A stretch of 64,000 nucleotides of DNA from Sporofaciens musculi (GTDB lineage: Bacteria; Bacillota; Clostridia; Lachnospirales; Lachnospiraceae). Shown here piece after piece: positions 25,561 through 33,256 of this stretch (positions are counted from its first letter, which is position 1; the number at the start of each line of letters is the position of its first letter). Below the pieces are notes generated by a model, which was not told the DNA's origin, made no database searches, and was given only the letters and a program-made list of their open reading frames with translations. Both the position numbers and the translations under genes were made by a program. The stretch covers positions 3,968,501 to 4,032,500 of the forward strand of contig NZ_WUQX01000001.1 in NCBI RefSeq assembly GCF_009830285.1, in the 5' to 3' direction.

Positions 25561-26064
25561 TCAAGATGTTTGATCATATATCATTTCGCGCAGAACTTTC
25601 AAAGCCTTTGTATGAAGCAGCTTTACATAGCTGTATGAAATATCCATTATTTCTGCGATACTTTTCAATGTTTTCCCGCTATAATAGTGCAGGATAATGA
25701 TATCGCGCTCCCGCTGGGAGAGTTGTTCGAGAGCGTCCGCAAGACTTTTGAGTGTTTCCTCGTTAAGCATTTCCTCATCAATGTTTCCTTCAAAGCAAAG
25801 TTCCTCCGGAAGCCCGTAAACAGACTTCGTCGTCCGATAATAGTCGATAACGGTATTCTGCGTTATCCTATATATCCATGTTGACAGGGAAGCCTTTGTC
25901 TCATCAAATCCCGAAAATCCCTTAAATACTTTGACGAACACGTCCGAGATCAAATCCTCCGCGTCGTGTTCGTTCGGTATTTTCCCATATATATATTGCG
26001 CCACCTTATCCTTAAACTTGGCATAAATCTGCTCAAATTCGGTGTTTTTGTTCAGTTCAATCAT
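25561..26064 (-). CDS. ECF-type RNA polymerase sigma factor
   Basis: A 167-residue sigma-70 family protein with region 2 (AEDLISDVFVKVFKGFSGFD, residues about 31-50) and region 4 (LSQRERDIIILHYYSGKTLKSIAEIMDISYSYVKLLHTKALKVLREM, about 110-160, quoted here only as landmarks LSQRERD and SIAEIMDIS). No anti-sigma membrane protein is encoded next to it. ATG 26064 has GGGAGG eight bases upstream and overlaps the preceding small gene by eight bases. It is the last gene of the RiPP operon, so it may feed back on the cluster or drive immunity genes elsewhere. Confidence 0.9.
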   Translation of the reverse strand: MIELNKNTEFEQIYAKFKDKVAQYIYGKIPNEHDAEDLISDVFVKVFKGFSGFDETKASLSTWIYRITQNTVIDYYRTTKSVYGLPEELCFEGNIDEEMLNEETLKSLADALEQLSQRERDIIILHYYSGKTLKSIAEIMDISYSYVKLLHTKALKVLREMIYDQTS

Positions 26065-26245
26065 CGGAATTATCCTCCCGGCTTTCAAACGGAACAAATT
26101 CGCCCGCAGCATTCACCTGTTCCAGTTCTTCATCTGAAAGCGTCTCGCCGTAACGTTTCTCAGTTTCATCCATCATTTCGGCAAGACGCAGATTTTCCGA
26201 AAATTTCTGGAAGTCAAACAGCCGCCGTAATTTCTCCTCCATCAT
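26057..26245 (-). CDS. 62-residue peptide with leader-like LSDEELEQVNAAG motif
   Basis: A small acidic protein translated through an ATGA overlap with the radical-SAM gene upstream and overlapping the sigma-factor start downstream, so it is firmly part of the operon. The N-terminal 40 residues are helical (LRRLFDFQKFSENLRLAEMM). The segment LSDEELEQVNAAG resembles the LSDDELDNVAGG cleavage region of the precursor in the same cluster, followed by a short acidic tail (EFVPFESREDNSDD). It could be an accessory peptide, a second precursor-like protein or a sigma-factor partner. Function unknown. Confidence 0.75.
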   Translation of the reverse strand: MMEEKLRRLFDFQKFSENLRLAEMMDETEKRYGETLSDEELEQVNAAGEFVPFESREDNSDD

Positions 26246-27639
26246 TCGCCCTCCATAGGCGCTATATTTTTCCACCCCCGGAGCGTTTCCTTGATTTTCC
26301 TGTGCCAACCTTTTTGGAAAAATAGACATTTTGCAGGATCAATGCCAAATTTATCACCCGTAATCGCCAGTGCCAGCGCGCGGCAGCCACCCCCGCAGTG
26401 TTTAAAATAAGGACACACTGCGCAGGTTTCATTGTTCTCCGACAACTGCCCCAGTGTAGTGCAGACCTCGCTCAGATATCTCCCTTCTTGCAGAATTGGC
26501 TGCAACCCCTCTTTTTTAACGTTGCCCAGGAAATTATTCTTCGCGCTATAATACCCTGACATCTGCATACAAGGGTAGACATTTCCGTCTGCTGCAACCG
26601 CAACCATCCCCCGGTTCCCACGGCATACGGGCATACTGTCCCGGTACTCTCCTGCAATGTATTCAACGGGGCGCAGACGGTAAGATTCTGTTCGTGGAAA
26701 CACCGCAAGAAACTGCCAGATATCTATGCTCATATTGTGTTTCTTTTTAACATATCTGTCGGCAAATTCCAACATACTTTCGTAATATTCCTCAACCTCT
26801 AAGCAGGAACCATCTGCATTTTCCTTCCAACGCGGCGATTCTGAAGTGCGGATTACCCGCATTTCGTCCACGCCCATTTCATCTAACATTTCCGCTGTAG
26901 GCAACATGGATTCGATATTGAGCCGATGAACGTTCGTCTGCACTTTTACACGAAACCCCTTCTCCACGCACAGGCGAATTGCCCGAAGCGCGTCCGTCTC
27001 CGCCCCCTTGCGGTTTCTGAGCCAGTCGTGATGCCCGATTCCATCAAAGGATATTTTAATCAGCGGATTACAGCCGATTTTCCTAAATTGCTCCAATGCT
27101 GTCTCGTCAAGGAAAGAACCATTCGTGTTCAGATCCCCAAGGTGCATTCCGTGTGCGTAAATACTCTCCACAATCTCAAAAAAATTCTTATGGAGCATAG
27201 GCTCGCCGCCTGTAATCGTAAAAGCATTGATTCCACACTTTTGCGCCTGCTCAATCAGTCTATTTGCTTCCTCAAGCGTCCACTCACTCATTATGGGAGC
27301 GTTATCGGCAGCGTTGAAGCAGTGCAGGCAGTTATAATTGCATTTCCCTGTTATCATCCAACTCATTGCAGGAAAATAGCGGTTGTCACAGCCGAGGTAT
27401 TTTTGCCATTCAGACAGGTTACTCTCATCCTTTGCAGGAGCAATAAATCCCATATCCAAAAATTTTTCCGCAAGCGGCAGTTCTCCCTCAAACTCCGTTT
27501 TACCATCGCACTTCAAAAGAAATTCAAACTCTTCCTTTTTCAATCCTTTCGCGTAACGGACGCCCTTTCTGTAATACGCGTACGGCACCAGCCGCCATGA
27601 GCGCAGGGCGATGTCTGGATTTAATATGTACCGGCTCAT
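26242..27639 (-). CDS. SPASM-domain radical SAM peptide maturase
   Basis: A 465-residue enzyme likely to modify the precursor encoded 55 bases upstream. Residues 1-85 resemble a PqqD-like recognition domain (LKKEEFEFLLKCDGKTEF). The radical SAM cluster is C100-x3-C104-x2-C107, with TITGGEPMLHKN about 50 residues later. The C-terminal SPASM domain shows the full pattern CX2CX5CX3C-C (CAVCPYFKHCGGGC and a final CLFF) plus the upstream cysteines in CRGN and CMQM, for two auxiliary Fe-S clusters. Related enzymes install thioether or C-C crosslinks. The exact chemistry is not deducible. Confidence 0.9.
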   Translation of the reverse strand: MSRYILNPDIALRSWRLVPYAYYRKGVRYAKGLKKEEFEFLLKCDGKTEFEGELPLAEKFLDMGFIAPAKDESNLSEWQKYLGCDNRYFPAMSWMITGKCNYNCLHCFNAADNAPIMSEWTLEEANRLIEQAQKCGINAFTITGGEPMLHKNFFEIVESIYAHGMHLGDLNTNGSFLDETALEQFRKIGCNPLIKISFDGIGHHDWLRNRKGAETDALRAIRLCVEKGFRVKVQTNVHRLNIESMLPTAEMLDEMGVDEMRVIRTSESPRWKENADGSCLEVEEYYESMLEFADRYVKKKHNMSIDIWQFLAVFPRTESYRLRPVEYIAGEYRDSMPVCRGNRGMVAVAADGNVYPCMQMSGYYSAKNNFLGNVKKEGLQPILQEGRYLSEVCTTLGQLSENNETCAVCPYFKHCGGGCRALALAITGDKFGIDPAKCLFFQKGWHRKIKETLRGWKNIAPMEGE

Positions 27640-27694
27640 CTCAATTCACTCCTTATCATTATTTGCGGAAACTGCCGCAAAATACGGATATTAC

Positions 27695-28024
27695 CTAGAG
27701 ATCCCCCCACTGACCGCAGTATGGGCAAATCAAATTTGGAGGATACGTGTGGTTTTCGACGGCGTTAAGGTCACCTCCGCAGAATTTACAACGATTGGGA
27801 CCGCATCCGCCTCCTGCTACATTGTCAAGCTCATCATCCGATAACTCGCCCGTCTTGTGAAGCTTTTTAAAATAAAACTCTGCCTCCTTCTCGTCCACCG
27901 GATAACCATTTTCCCTTCCGAGAGCCATAAGCTCTTCGACAGAGTTTACCTGTTTTGCCTTTGCAATAACTTCTTCGTCAATTTTTGTCTGTGTTGTCTT
28001 TGCAGTAAGGTCTTTTTTTTCCAT
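27695..28024 (-). CDS. Nif11-type leader RiPP precursor with zinc-ribbon-like core
   Basis: A 109-residue precursor. Residues 1-72 are a Nif11-like leader (VNSVEELMALGRENGYPVDE, then LSDDELDNVAGG with the double-glycine cleavage site). The predicted 37-residue core holds five cysteines: C74, C79-x2-C82 and C100-x2-C103, the latter pairs spaced like a zinc ribbon (CKFCGG and CPYCGQ). AGGAGG lies at the usual distance before the ATG. It stands between the exporter genes and the maturase. The core is predicted; its cleavage and modification are inferred. Confidence 0.9.
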   Translation of the reverse strand: MEKKDLTAKTTQTKIDEEVIAKAKQVNSVEELMALGRENGYPVDEKEAEFYFKKLHKTGELSDDELDNVAGGGCGPNRCKFCGGDLNAVENHTYPPNLICPYCGQWGDL

Positions 28025-28167
28025 AGCGCTTTCCTCCTAATATTAAGTTACCTTTACATTTTGTTACAGATTACAATATAAAAACTGATAATCATAGACG
28101 TGATTTACGCCCTTATTCTTTTATACGAATCAAAACCGCCGAGAGCCAATAAATTTCCAAAAAATTT
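28025..28167. other. Intergenic region before the precursor gene
   Basis: 143 AT-rich bases between the second exporter and the precursor. On the minus strand GTAAC occurs twice, 16 bases apart, shortly before the precursor, reminiscent of an ECF-type -35; no clear sigma-A promoter and no terminator are visible. A separate precursor promoter is possible but unproven. Confidence 0.35.
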
Positions 28168-30369
28168 TCATGCCCTCAATTCTGCGGTATCGTCAACCCT
28201 TTGTCTGGCCACTAGTTCTGCGAAAAAACCTCCCCTTTGTATCAACTTTTCATATGTCCCGTCTTCGATAATCTTTCCCTTATCAAGCACCAGGATCCTG
28301 TCGCACTGTTTGATGGTAGATAGCCTGTGCGCGATAACAATCCTCGTGCATTTCAGACTGTCCAGCGATTCCGAGACCGTTTTCTGCGTGAGATTATCAA
28401 GGGCTGAAGTCGCCTCGTCAAACATCAGTACTTTCGGTTTCGGTGCGATAGCACGGGCAATCATCAGCCGCTGCCGCTGCCCGCCCGAAATTCCGCCGCT
28501 GCCCTCGGAAATCATTGTGTGCATCCCCATCGGCATACGGCGAATATCCTCTGCAATGCCTGACAATTCAGCGGCATGCCAAGCCTCATCCATAGTAAGC
28601 CACGGTGCAGATATGATAATATTCGAGAAAATATCTCCCGTAAACAGCTTGCCATTTTGCATTACCACGCCGATATTGCGCCTTAAAGACTTTAAGTCCA
28701 CCGCCGCAATATCCTTGCCATCAACGTAAACGGCGCCCTTCTGCGGCGACTCAAAGCCCAGCATAAGCCGCAAAAGCGTGGACTTCCCGCACCCGGTTGC
28801 GCCCACGATTGCCACATACTGACCCGGACGGATTTTCAGCGACAGATCGTCAATCACAAGGGGCATATTTTCGTTGTAACGGAAGGAAACGTTATTCAGC
28901 TCGATGCTGCCCGAAAGCCGCGTAATCATCTGCTTTCCCTCGGAAATCTCAGGAACTTCCTTCAAAATCGGCTCTATCATATCCATAACCGGCTTAATCT
29001 GCGCCACAGTCAACGCGATTCCCGCAAGCGAGATAAATGCCCCGGAAACCATTCCGTAAGCGGTATTGAATGCATAGTAGTCCGCTACGGACACGCCTGA
29101 CGATACTGCAAACCAATACATCATAAGCGTTCCTGCAAGCGAGATTCCGCTTGAAATAACGCTGTTTATTTTCAGGAACATCGGAGGGTTGTAGGCAAGC
29201 CGCGCTTCTTCGGCATAAAGATTTCCCCACCGTGCGAACGCACGCATTTCCGCTCCCGAAAGCTTAATCTTCTGCACACCCGATATCAGTGCATAGGACA
29301 TTCCACTCTCTTTTGAAGACAGCTCCATCTTTTTTTTGCTGACCTTCATCTGTACCAATGCCGATATCACTGTAAACGCCACTGTAGCAAGCATAATGAA
29401 AAGCGACGGTATCACCAGCGCGGGCGCGTACACAAAAATCTGCGATATGTATACAAGTGAAAATACAGACGTAAGCCCTGTCGTCAGCGCTACAGACACC
29501 AGCATCTCGCACAGCGAATTGCTGCACGCCGCCCGCGCAGATAATTCTCCTGAACTATAATTCTTGAAAAAACCTGCAGGCAGCGACATTAAGCGGGACA
29601 TGACTGCAGCCTGAACCGAAATACTCATTTTGGTGTTTATCCGCGCTATAATCAACGACTTTACGCCGTTTATCAGCAGGGAACTGAGTGTCACGCAAAT
29701 CATAAACACCGTAATCGCAAGCAAAATCTGTGTGCTGCCGTCCTCGATAACACGTGAAAACAGCAGGTTATTAAGCTTCGGCGATAACATTCCGATCAAC
29801 GTCACCGCCAGCGCTGACGCGCCTGTCATCACAAAATCAGCGGGGGACAGCGTTCCCAGAATATACCGCATCAAATCCGAAATTCCAAGTGTTTTCAGCG
29901 GCAGCGGCTTGTAAAAAGCTATCGCTTCTTCCTCGAAAAGCTCCTGGTTTTTGCCGTTTATTTTCACATGTTTTCCTGTTTCCATATCCCTATAACGATA
30001 ACCTGAAAATCCCGTGGGGATAAGCGCAACAACCATCCCATCGCTTTTACGGATTCCCAGCATTGCTCCGATTGCATCTTTGTACCAGCCTTTTGAGAGC
30101 GTTACCGTGCGGCGCATGATTCCATGAGGGCGAAGCAAGTATTCAAGCTGTTCATTTCTGTCCGTGATATTGTCGGGAATTTCTTTGGTATTTATATGAT
30201 AAAATCTTAATATCTCGTCAAAGGCGTTTTTCATCTGCTGCCGTTCATCATTGAGCGCGGTTGAAACACGGCTGCCCATCACTGCGCCGGCAATGTTGAT
30301 AAAGGCATCTGTAAAAACATCCTGATCGTTTTGTTTACGCTGTTTTATTTGTTCGTCAAACCATCCCAT
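28168..30369 (-). CDS. NHLM-type RiPP exporter ABC protein 2 (permease plus ATPase)
   Basis: A 733-residue ABC half-transporter of the NHLM bacteriocin set (TIGR03797-like). It has a long N-terminal soluble part (residues 1-160), about six membrane segments (160-430) and a nucleotide-binding domain with Walker A GATGCGKSTLL, signature ISGGQRQR and Walker B VLMFDEATSALD. It lacks a C39 peptidase, unlike its neighbour, as expected for the second member of the pair. The start ATG is 30369, 19 bases after the upstream gene. It probably pairs with the C39 exporter to export the matured peptide. Confidence 0.9.
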   Translation of the reverse strand: MGWFDEQIKQRKQNDQDVFTDAFINIAGAVMGSRVSTALNDERQQMKNAFDEILRFYHINTKEIPDNITDRNEQLEYLLRPHGIMRRTVTLSKGWYKDAIGAMLGIRKSDGMVVALIPTGFSGYRYRDMETGKHVKINGKNQELFEEEAIAFYKPLPLKTLGISDLMRYILGTLSPADFVMTGASALAVTLIGMLSPKLNNLLFSRVIEDGSTQILLAITVFMICVTLSSLLINGVKSLIIARINTKMSISVQAAVMSRLMSLPAGFFKNYSSGELSARAACSNSLCEMLVSVALTTGLTSVFSLVYISQIFVYAPALVIPSLFIMLATVAFTVISALVQMKVSKKKMELSSKESGMSYALISGVQKIKLSGAEMRAFARWGNLYAEEARLAYNPPMFLKINSVISSGISLAGTLMMYWFAVSSGVSVADYYAFNTAYGMVSGAFISLAGIALTVAQIKPVMDMIEPILKEVPEISEGKQMITRLSGSIELNNVSFRYNENMPLVIDDLSLKIRPGQYVAIVGATGCGKSTLLRLMLGFESPQKGAVYVDGKDIAAVDLKSLRRNIGVVMQNGKLFTGDIFSNIIISAPWLTMDEAWHAAELSGIAEDIRRMPMGMHTMISEGSGGISGGQRQRLMIARAIAPKPKVLMFDEATSALDNLTQKTVSESLDSLKCTRIVIAHRLSTIKQCDRILVLDKGKIIEDGTYEKLIQRGGFFAELVARQRVDDTAELRA

Positions 30370-30388
30370 TATCCAATTTTCACCACCT

Positions 30389-32569
30389 TTATTCGTTTGT
30401 TACAAGCTGTGCGTAGATGCCGCCTCTTGCGTACAGCTCATCATGTGTTCCGCGCTCTGCAACTTCCCCGTTATCAAGCACGATGATTTCATCGCAGTCG
30501 CGTATGGTCGATAACCTATGCGCCACAACAATACAGGTAATCCCGCGGTCTTTTATGGATCTTACAACCTCAAATTCCGTTTTTGCATCCAGCGCAGAAG
30601 TGGCCTCGTCAAGAATGATGATGGTCGGATCTTGGGCTAAAACACGGGCAATCTCCATTCTCTGCCGCTGGCCGCCCGAAAAGTCCTTGCCTCCCTCGGT
30701 GATTTTGTAACTGTAGCCCCCGTCACGCTGCATAATATCCTCATGGAGCTGCGCATCCCGCGCAGCCATGATGATCTCAAAATCCTCTATCGAACCATCC
30801 CACATTTTGATATTGTTTGCAATTGTATCCTCAAACAAAAAAATATCCTGATCGACTACCGCCAACGATCCGGTAAAAACACTTCTGTCAATTTTTTCTA
30901 TGGGTTTTCCGTCAAATAAGATTTCGCCTTCCCAGGGCTTGTAAAGTCCCGAAATCAGCTTTGACAGCGTGGATTTTCCACAGCCTGACGTGCCGACAAA
31001 CGCCACGCGGCTGCCGGTTTTAAGCGTTAAATTAAAGTCCCTGATTAAAGGCTCTGCAAGGCGCGAATAGCCGAACGTGACGTTTTTAAGTTCCACGCTG
31101 CCCGATAATTTGCTGTACTCCGCATCCTCTGAAAGCTCATCTCTGTCACAATTCACATCCGTTGGGTATTCCATCACATCCTCAACGCGCTCCATCTGCG
31201 CGCGCATTTCCTGGAGCGTCTGTCCCGCCGAAATCAACGTCTGCGCGGGCGCGGTAAAAGAACCTAAAAAGCCCTGAAACGCCATGATCATACCTACTGT
31301 AAACTTTCCATTTATTGTAAAATAAACTCCGAGTATCAGCACGGCGATATTTGCCAGTGACGACACAAGCTCAGGAATCATGCCAAGATACTGATTTAGG
31401 CGTTCAAAACGCACCTGCTGGGTATTTACGCTCGCCTGATAGCCCGCCCATTTCTCAAAAAATCCATTCTCTGCGCCGCTTGCCTTGATTGTTTCGATCA
31501 TTTCAATCCCCGCCACAGTAGCTCCGGCGAGTTTTCCCGCGTCGCGCAGCTGTATCCGGGTAATGTTCATGCGCTTATTGGATATAATCCTTGAGACCAC
31601 AAGATTGATTACGATGGAAGCCACCCCCACCAACGTGAGAATCAGGCTGTAGCGAAGCATCACAACAAGATAAAACACCAGCATAACCGTGTTTAACGCC
31701 AACGGCGCGAAAATCTCTACCAATGACTGTGCAACCGAAGCGTTCATTCTCTGCCTCTGCTGAATATCCCCCGCCATGCGCTGGGAGAAAAATTCCATCG
31801 GCATATGAAGAACCTTCCACATATAAGCGGTACTTCCGACTGCCGAAAGCTGACCGTTTATTTTCAGCGAATAAACAGCCTTAATCCATTCCACAATGAG
31901 CTGTATCACGCTTATTCCTCCAAGCGCGAAAATAAACGGCAAAAACCATTCTGGGTTTTCACCGGTAAGCAGCCTATCCATGAAAATCCGTGAGAATGCC
32001 GGGGTGATAATCCCCAACAGAGCAGTTATCAGCGTTGTCAGCGCCACAAACACCATTGCTGTTTTGGCCTCTTTCAGCCGTTTTTTCGCAAACTTCAGTA
32101 TGCTCTTGGGGGCTCCGCCCGGCTCAAAGTTCTCTGAAGGCTCGAACATCAGGCAAATCCCCGTAAAGGACTTGTCAAATATTTCCATCGGCACGGAATA
32201 ACTCCCTTTTGCAGGGTCGTTCAGGTACGCCTTGCTGCCCTTGAAGCCATCCAACACTACAAAATGATTGAAATTCCAATGAATGATACAGGGAAATTTT
32301 CCATTCTCTTTTAAGCCCTCCGGCTCATAGCGATATCCCTTTGCTGCCAGCCCATAGCTGCGTGCTGCTTTTAGGATGTTTTTCGCGTTGGAACCGTCAC
32401 GCGATACGCCGCAGTCAGCGCGTACCTGCTCAAGGGGTATCCATTTCCCGTAATATGCAAGGATCATCGTAAGAGAAGCCGCGCCGCACTCCAGCGCTTC
32501 CATCTGCATTACCACAGGAACTTTCACCTTACCGTTTCTGACAGGCTGCTTTATCTTTTTCGTACCCAT
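30389..32569 (-). CDS. NHLM-type C39 peptidase ABC exporter 1
   Basis: A 726-residue bacteriocin exporter of the TIGR03796 type. The N-terminal C39 peptidase has Q22, nucleophile C28 (EALECGAAS), H102 (WNFNHFVVLDGF) and D118, so it should cut after the precursor double glycine. About six membrane segments follow, then an ATPase with Walker A VGTSGCGKSTLS, signature FSGGQRQRMEIARVLA and Walker B IIILDEATSALD. GGAGAG precedes ATG 32569. It cleaves and exports the Nif11-type peptide encoded in the same operon. Confidence 0.93.
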   Translation of the reverse strand: MGTKKIKQPVRNGKVKVPVVMQMEALECGAASLTMILAYYGKWIPLEQVRADCGVSRDGSNAKNILKAARSYGLAAKGYRYEPEGLKENGKFPCIIHWNFNHFVVLDGFKGSKAYLNDPAKGSYSVPMEIFDKSFTGICLMFEPSENFEPGGAPKSILKFAKKRLKEAKTAMVFVALTTLITALLGIITPAFSRIFMDRLLTGENPEWFLPFIFALGGISVIQLIVEWIKAVYSLKINGQLSAVGSTAYMWKVLHMPMEFFSQRMAGDIQQRQRMNASVAQSLVEIFAPLALNTVMLVFYLVVMLRYSLILTLVGVASIVINLVVSRIISNKRMNITRIQLRDAGKLAGATVAGIEMIETIKASGAENGFFEKWAGYQASVNTQQVRFERLNQYLGMIPELVSSLANIAVLILGVYFTINGKFTVGMIMAFQGFLGSFTAPAQTLISAGQTLQEMRAQMERVEDVMEYPTDVNCDRDELSEDAEYSKLSGSVELKNVTFGYSRLAEPLIRDFNLTLKTGSRVAFVGTSGCGKSTLSKLISGLYKPWEGEILFDGKPIEKIDRSVFTGSLAVVDQDIFLFEDTIANNIKMWDGSIEDFEIIMAARDAQLHEDIMQRDGGYSYKITEGGKDFSGGQRQRMEIARVLAQDPTIIILDEATSALDAKTEFEVVRSIKDRGITCIVVAHRLSTIRDCDEIIVLDNGEVAERGTHDELYARGGIYAQLVTNE

Positions 32570-32584
32570 CTTCAGACTCTCCTC

Positions 32585-33067
32585 TCAATTCAATATAAAC
32601 GACATCGGCGATACGCTTTCTGTCACGATTTCAGTCTTGTATGTACCGTCTGGAATATCCACATCTGCAATTACCTCATACATCCACTCACCCTCGGAAA
32701 AACCTCCGAGATGTATCAAATAGGGATCCATATCCGCGTTTACGGCGATCGGCCTTTCGGCAATTTCAGAAACAGCGAAATCATTGCCGTTTACCTTTAC
32801 CAGCATTCCCGTTTTAACCTTATCTGCGTCTTCCTCTGTAACATAACAGATAAAAATGCCGTTTTCGCTCGTCCCCGCAGAAAGGATCTTGCTTTCAAGA
32901 CGCCCAAAAATCCCCCAGACACATACCCCCGCCAACAAAACAATCACCGCCGCCAGTATCATCCAGACACTCGGATTGGATACGCGGATATAATCATTTA
33001 GCTGTTCAGGAGAAGAAACACGGTCAATACTTGATTTCCGAAAAATTTGTTTTTCATTGTACTTCAT
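32585..33067 (-). CDS. Short HlyD-like NHLM secretion protein
   Basis: A 160-residue protein with one membrane segment (residues about 36-58) and a beta-rich outer domain with lipoyl-like and barrel features (ILSAGTSENGIFICYV, GMLVKVNGNDFAV). HlyD-type adaptors of NHLM systems normally have an added coiled-coil hairpin and are much longer, so this one is minimal. ATG 33067 follows GGAGGTTGAC; the in-frame start at 33154 is not supported. It is the first gene of the RiPP operon, behind a sigma-A-type promoter. Confidence 0.8.
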   Translation of the reverse strand: MKYNEKQIFRKSSIDRVSSPEQLNDYIRVSNPSVWMILAAVIVLLAGVCVWGIFGRLESKILSAGTSENGIFICYVTEEDADKVKTGMLVKVNGNDFAVSEIAERPIAVNADMDPYLIHLGGFSEGEWMYEVIADVDIPDGTYKTEIVTESVSPMSFILN

Positions 33068-33093
33068 GTCAACCTCCAGCTTTGCTTTACTAT

Positions 33094-33122
33094 AATATAT
33101 CCCATTTTTCCCCAAAAGGCAA
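33094..33122 (-). promoter_or_regulatory. Predicted promoter of the RiPP operon
   Basis: TTGCCT (33122-33117), 17-base spacer, TATATT (33099-33094) on the minus strand, about 27 bases before the first gene. Confidence 0.65.
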
Positions 33123-33167
33123 CTTCGTAAAGCACATATGATTGAAGTTGACAATGGTGTGTTTTCT

Positions 33168-33190
33168 TACATAGCTTACAACGCTATGTA
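33168..33190. promoter_or_regulatory. Perfect inverted repeat upstream of the RiPP promoter
   Basis: TACATAGC and GCTATGTA, 8-bp arms around a 7-base spacer, about 45 bases upstream of the -35 box. Could be an activator site or a small hairpin. Confidence 0.45.
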
Positions 33191-33203
33191 CAGATAAATC
33201 GAA

Positions 33204-33240
33204 TAGGGCTTTCCTAAAAATATTATTTAGAAAAGCCCTA
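33204..33240. terminator. Hairpin between the DUF1848 gene and the RiPP operon
   Basis: TAGGGCTTTCCTAAA and TTTAGAAAAGCCCTA pair over 15 positions with one mismatch and a 7-base loop, just after the DUF1848 stop. T-runs are weak on both sides, so terminator strength is uncertain. Confidence 0.6.
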
Positions 33241-33256
33241 TCTAAACTATTTTAAC

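Noticed and set aside
26926-27600. 224-codon plus-strand frame inside the radical SAM maturase
   Set aside because: Shadow of the SPASM gene; no domain or start signal.
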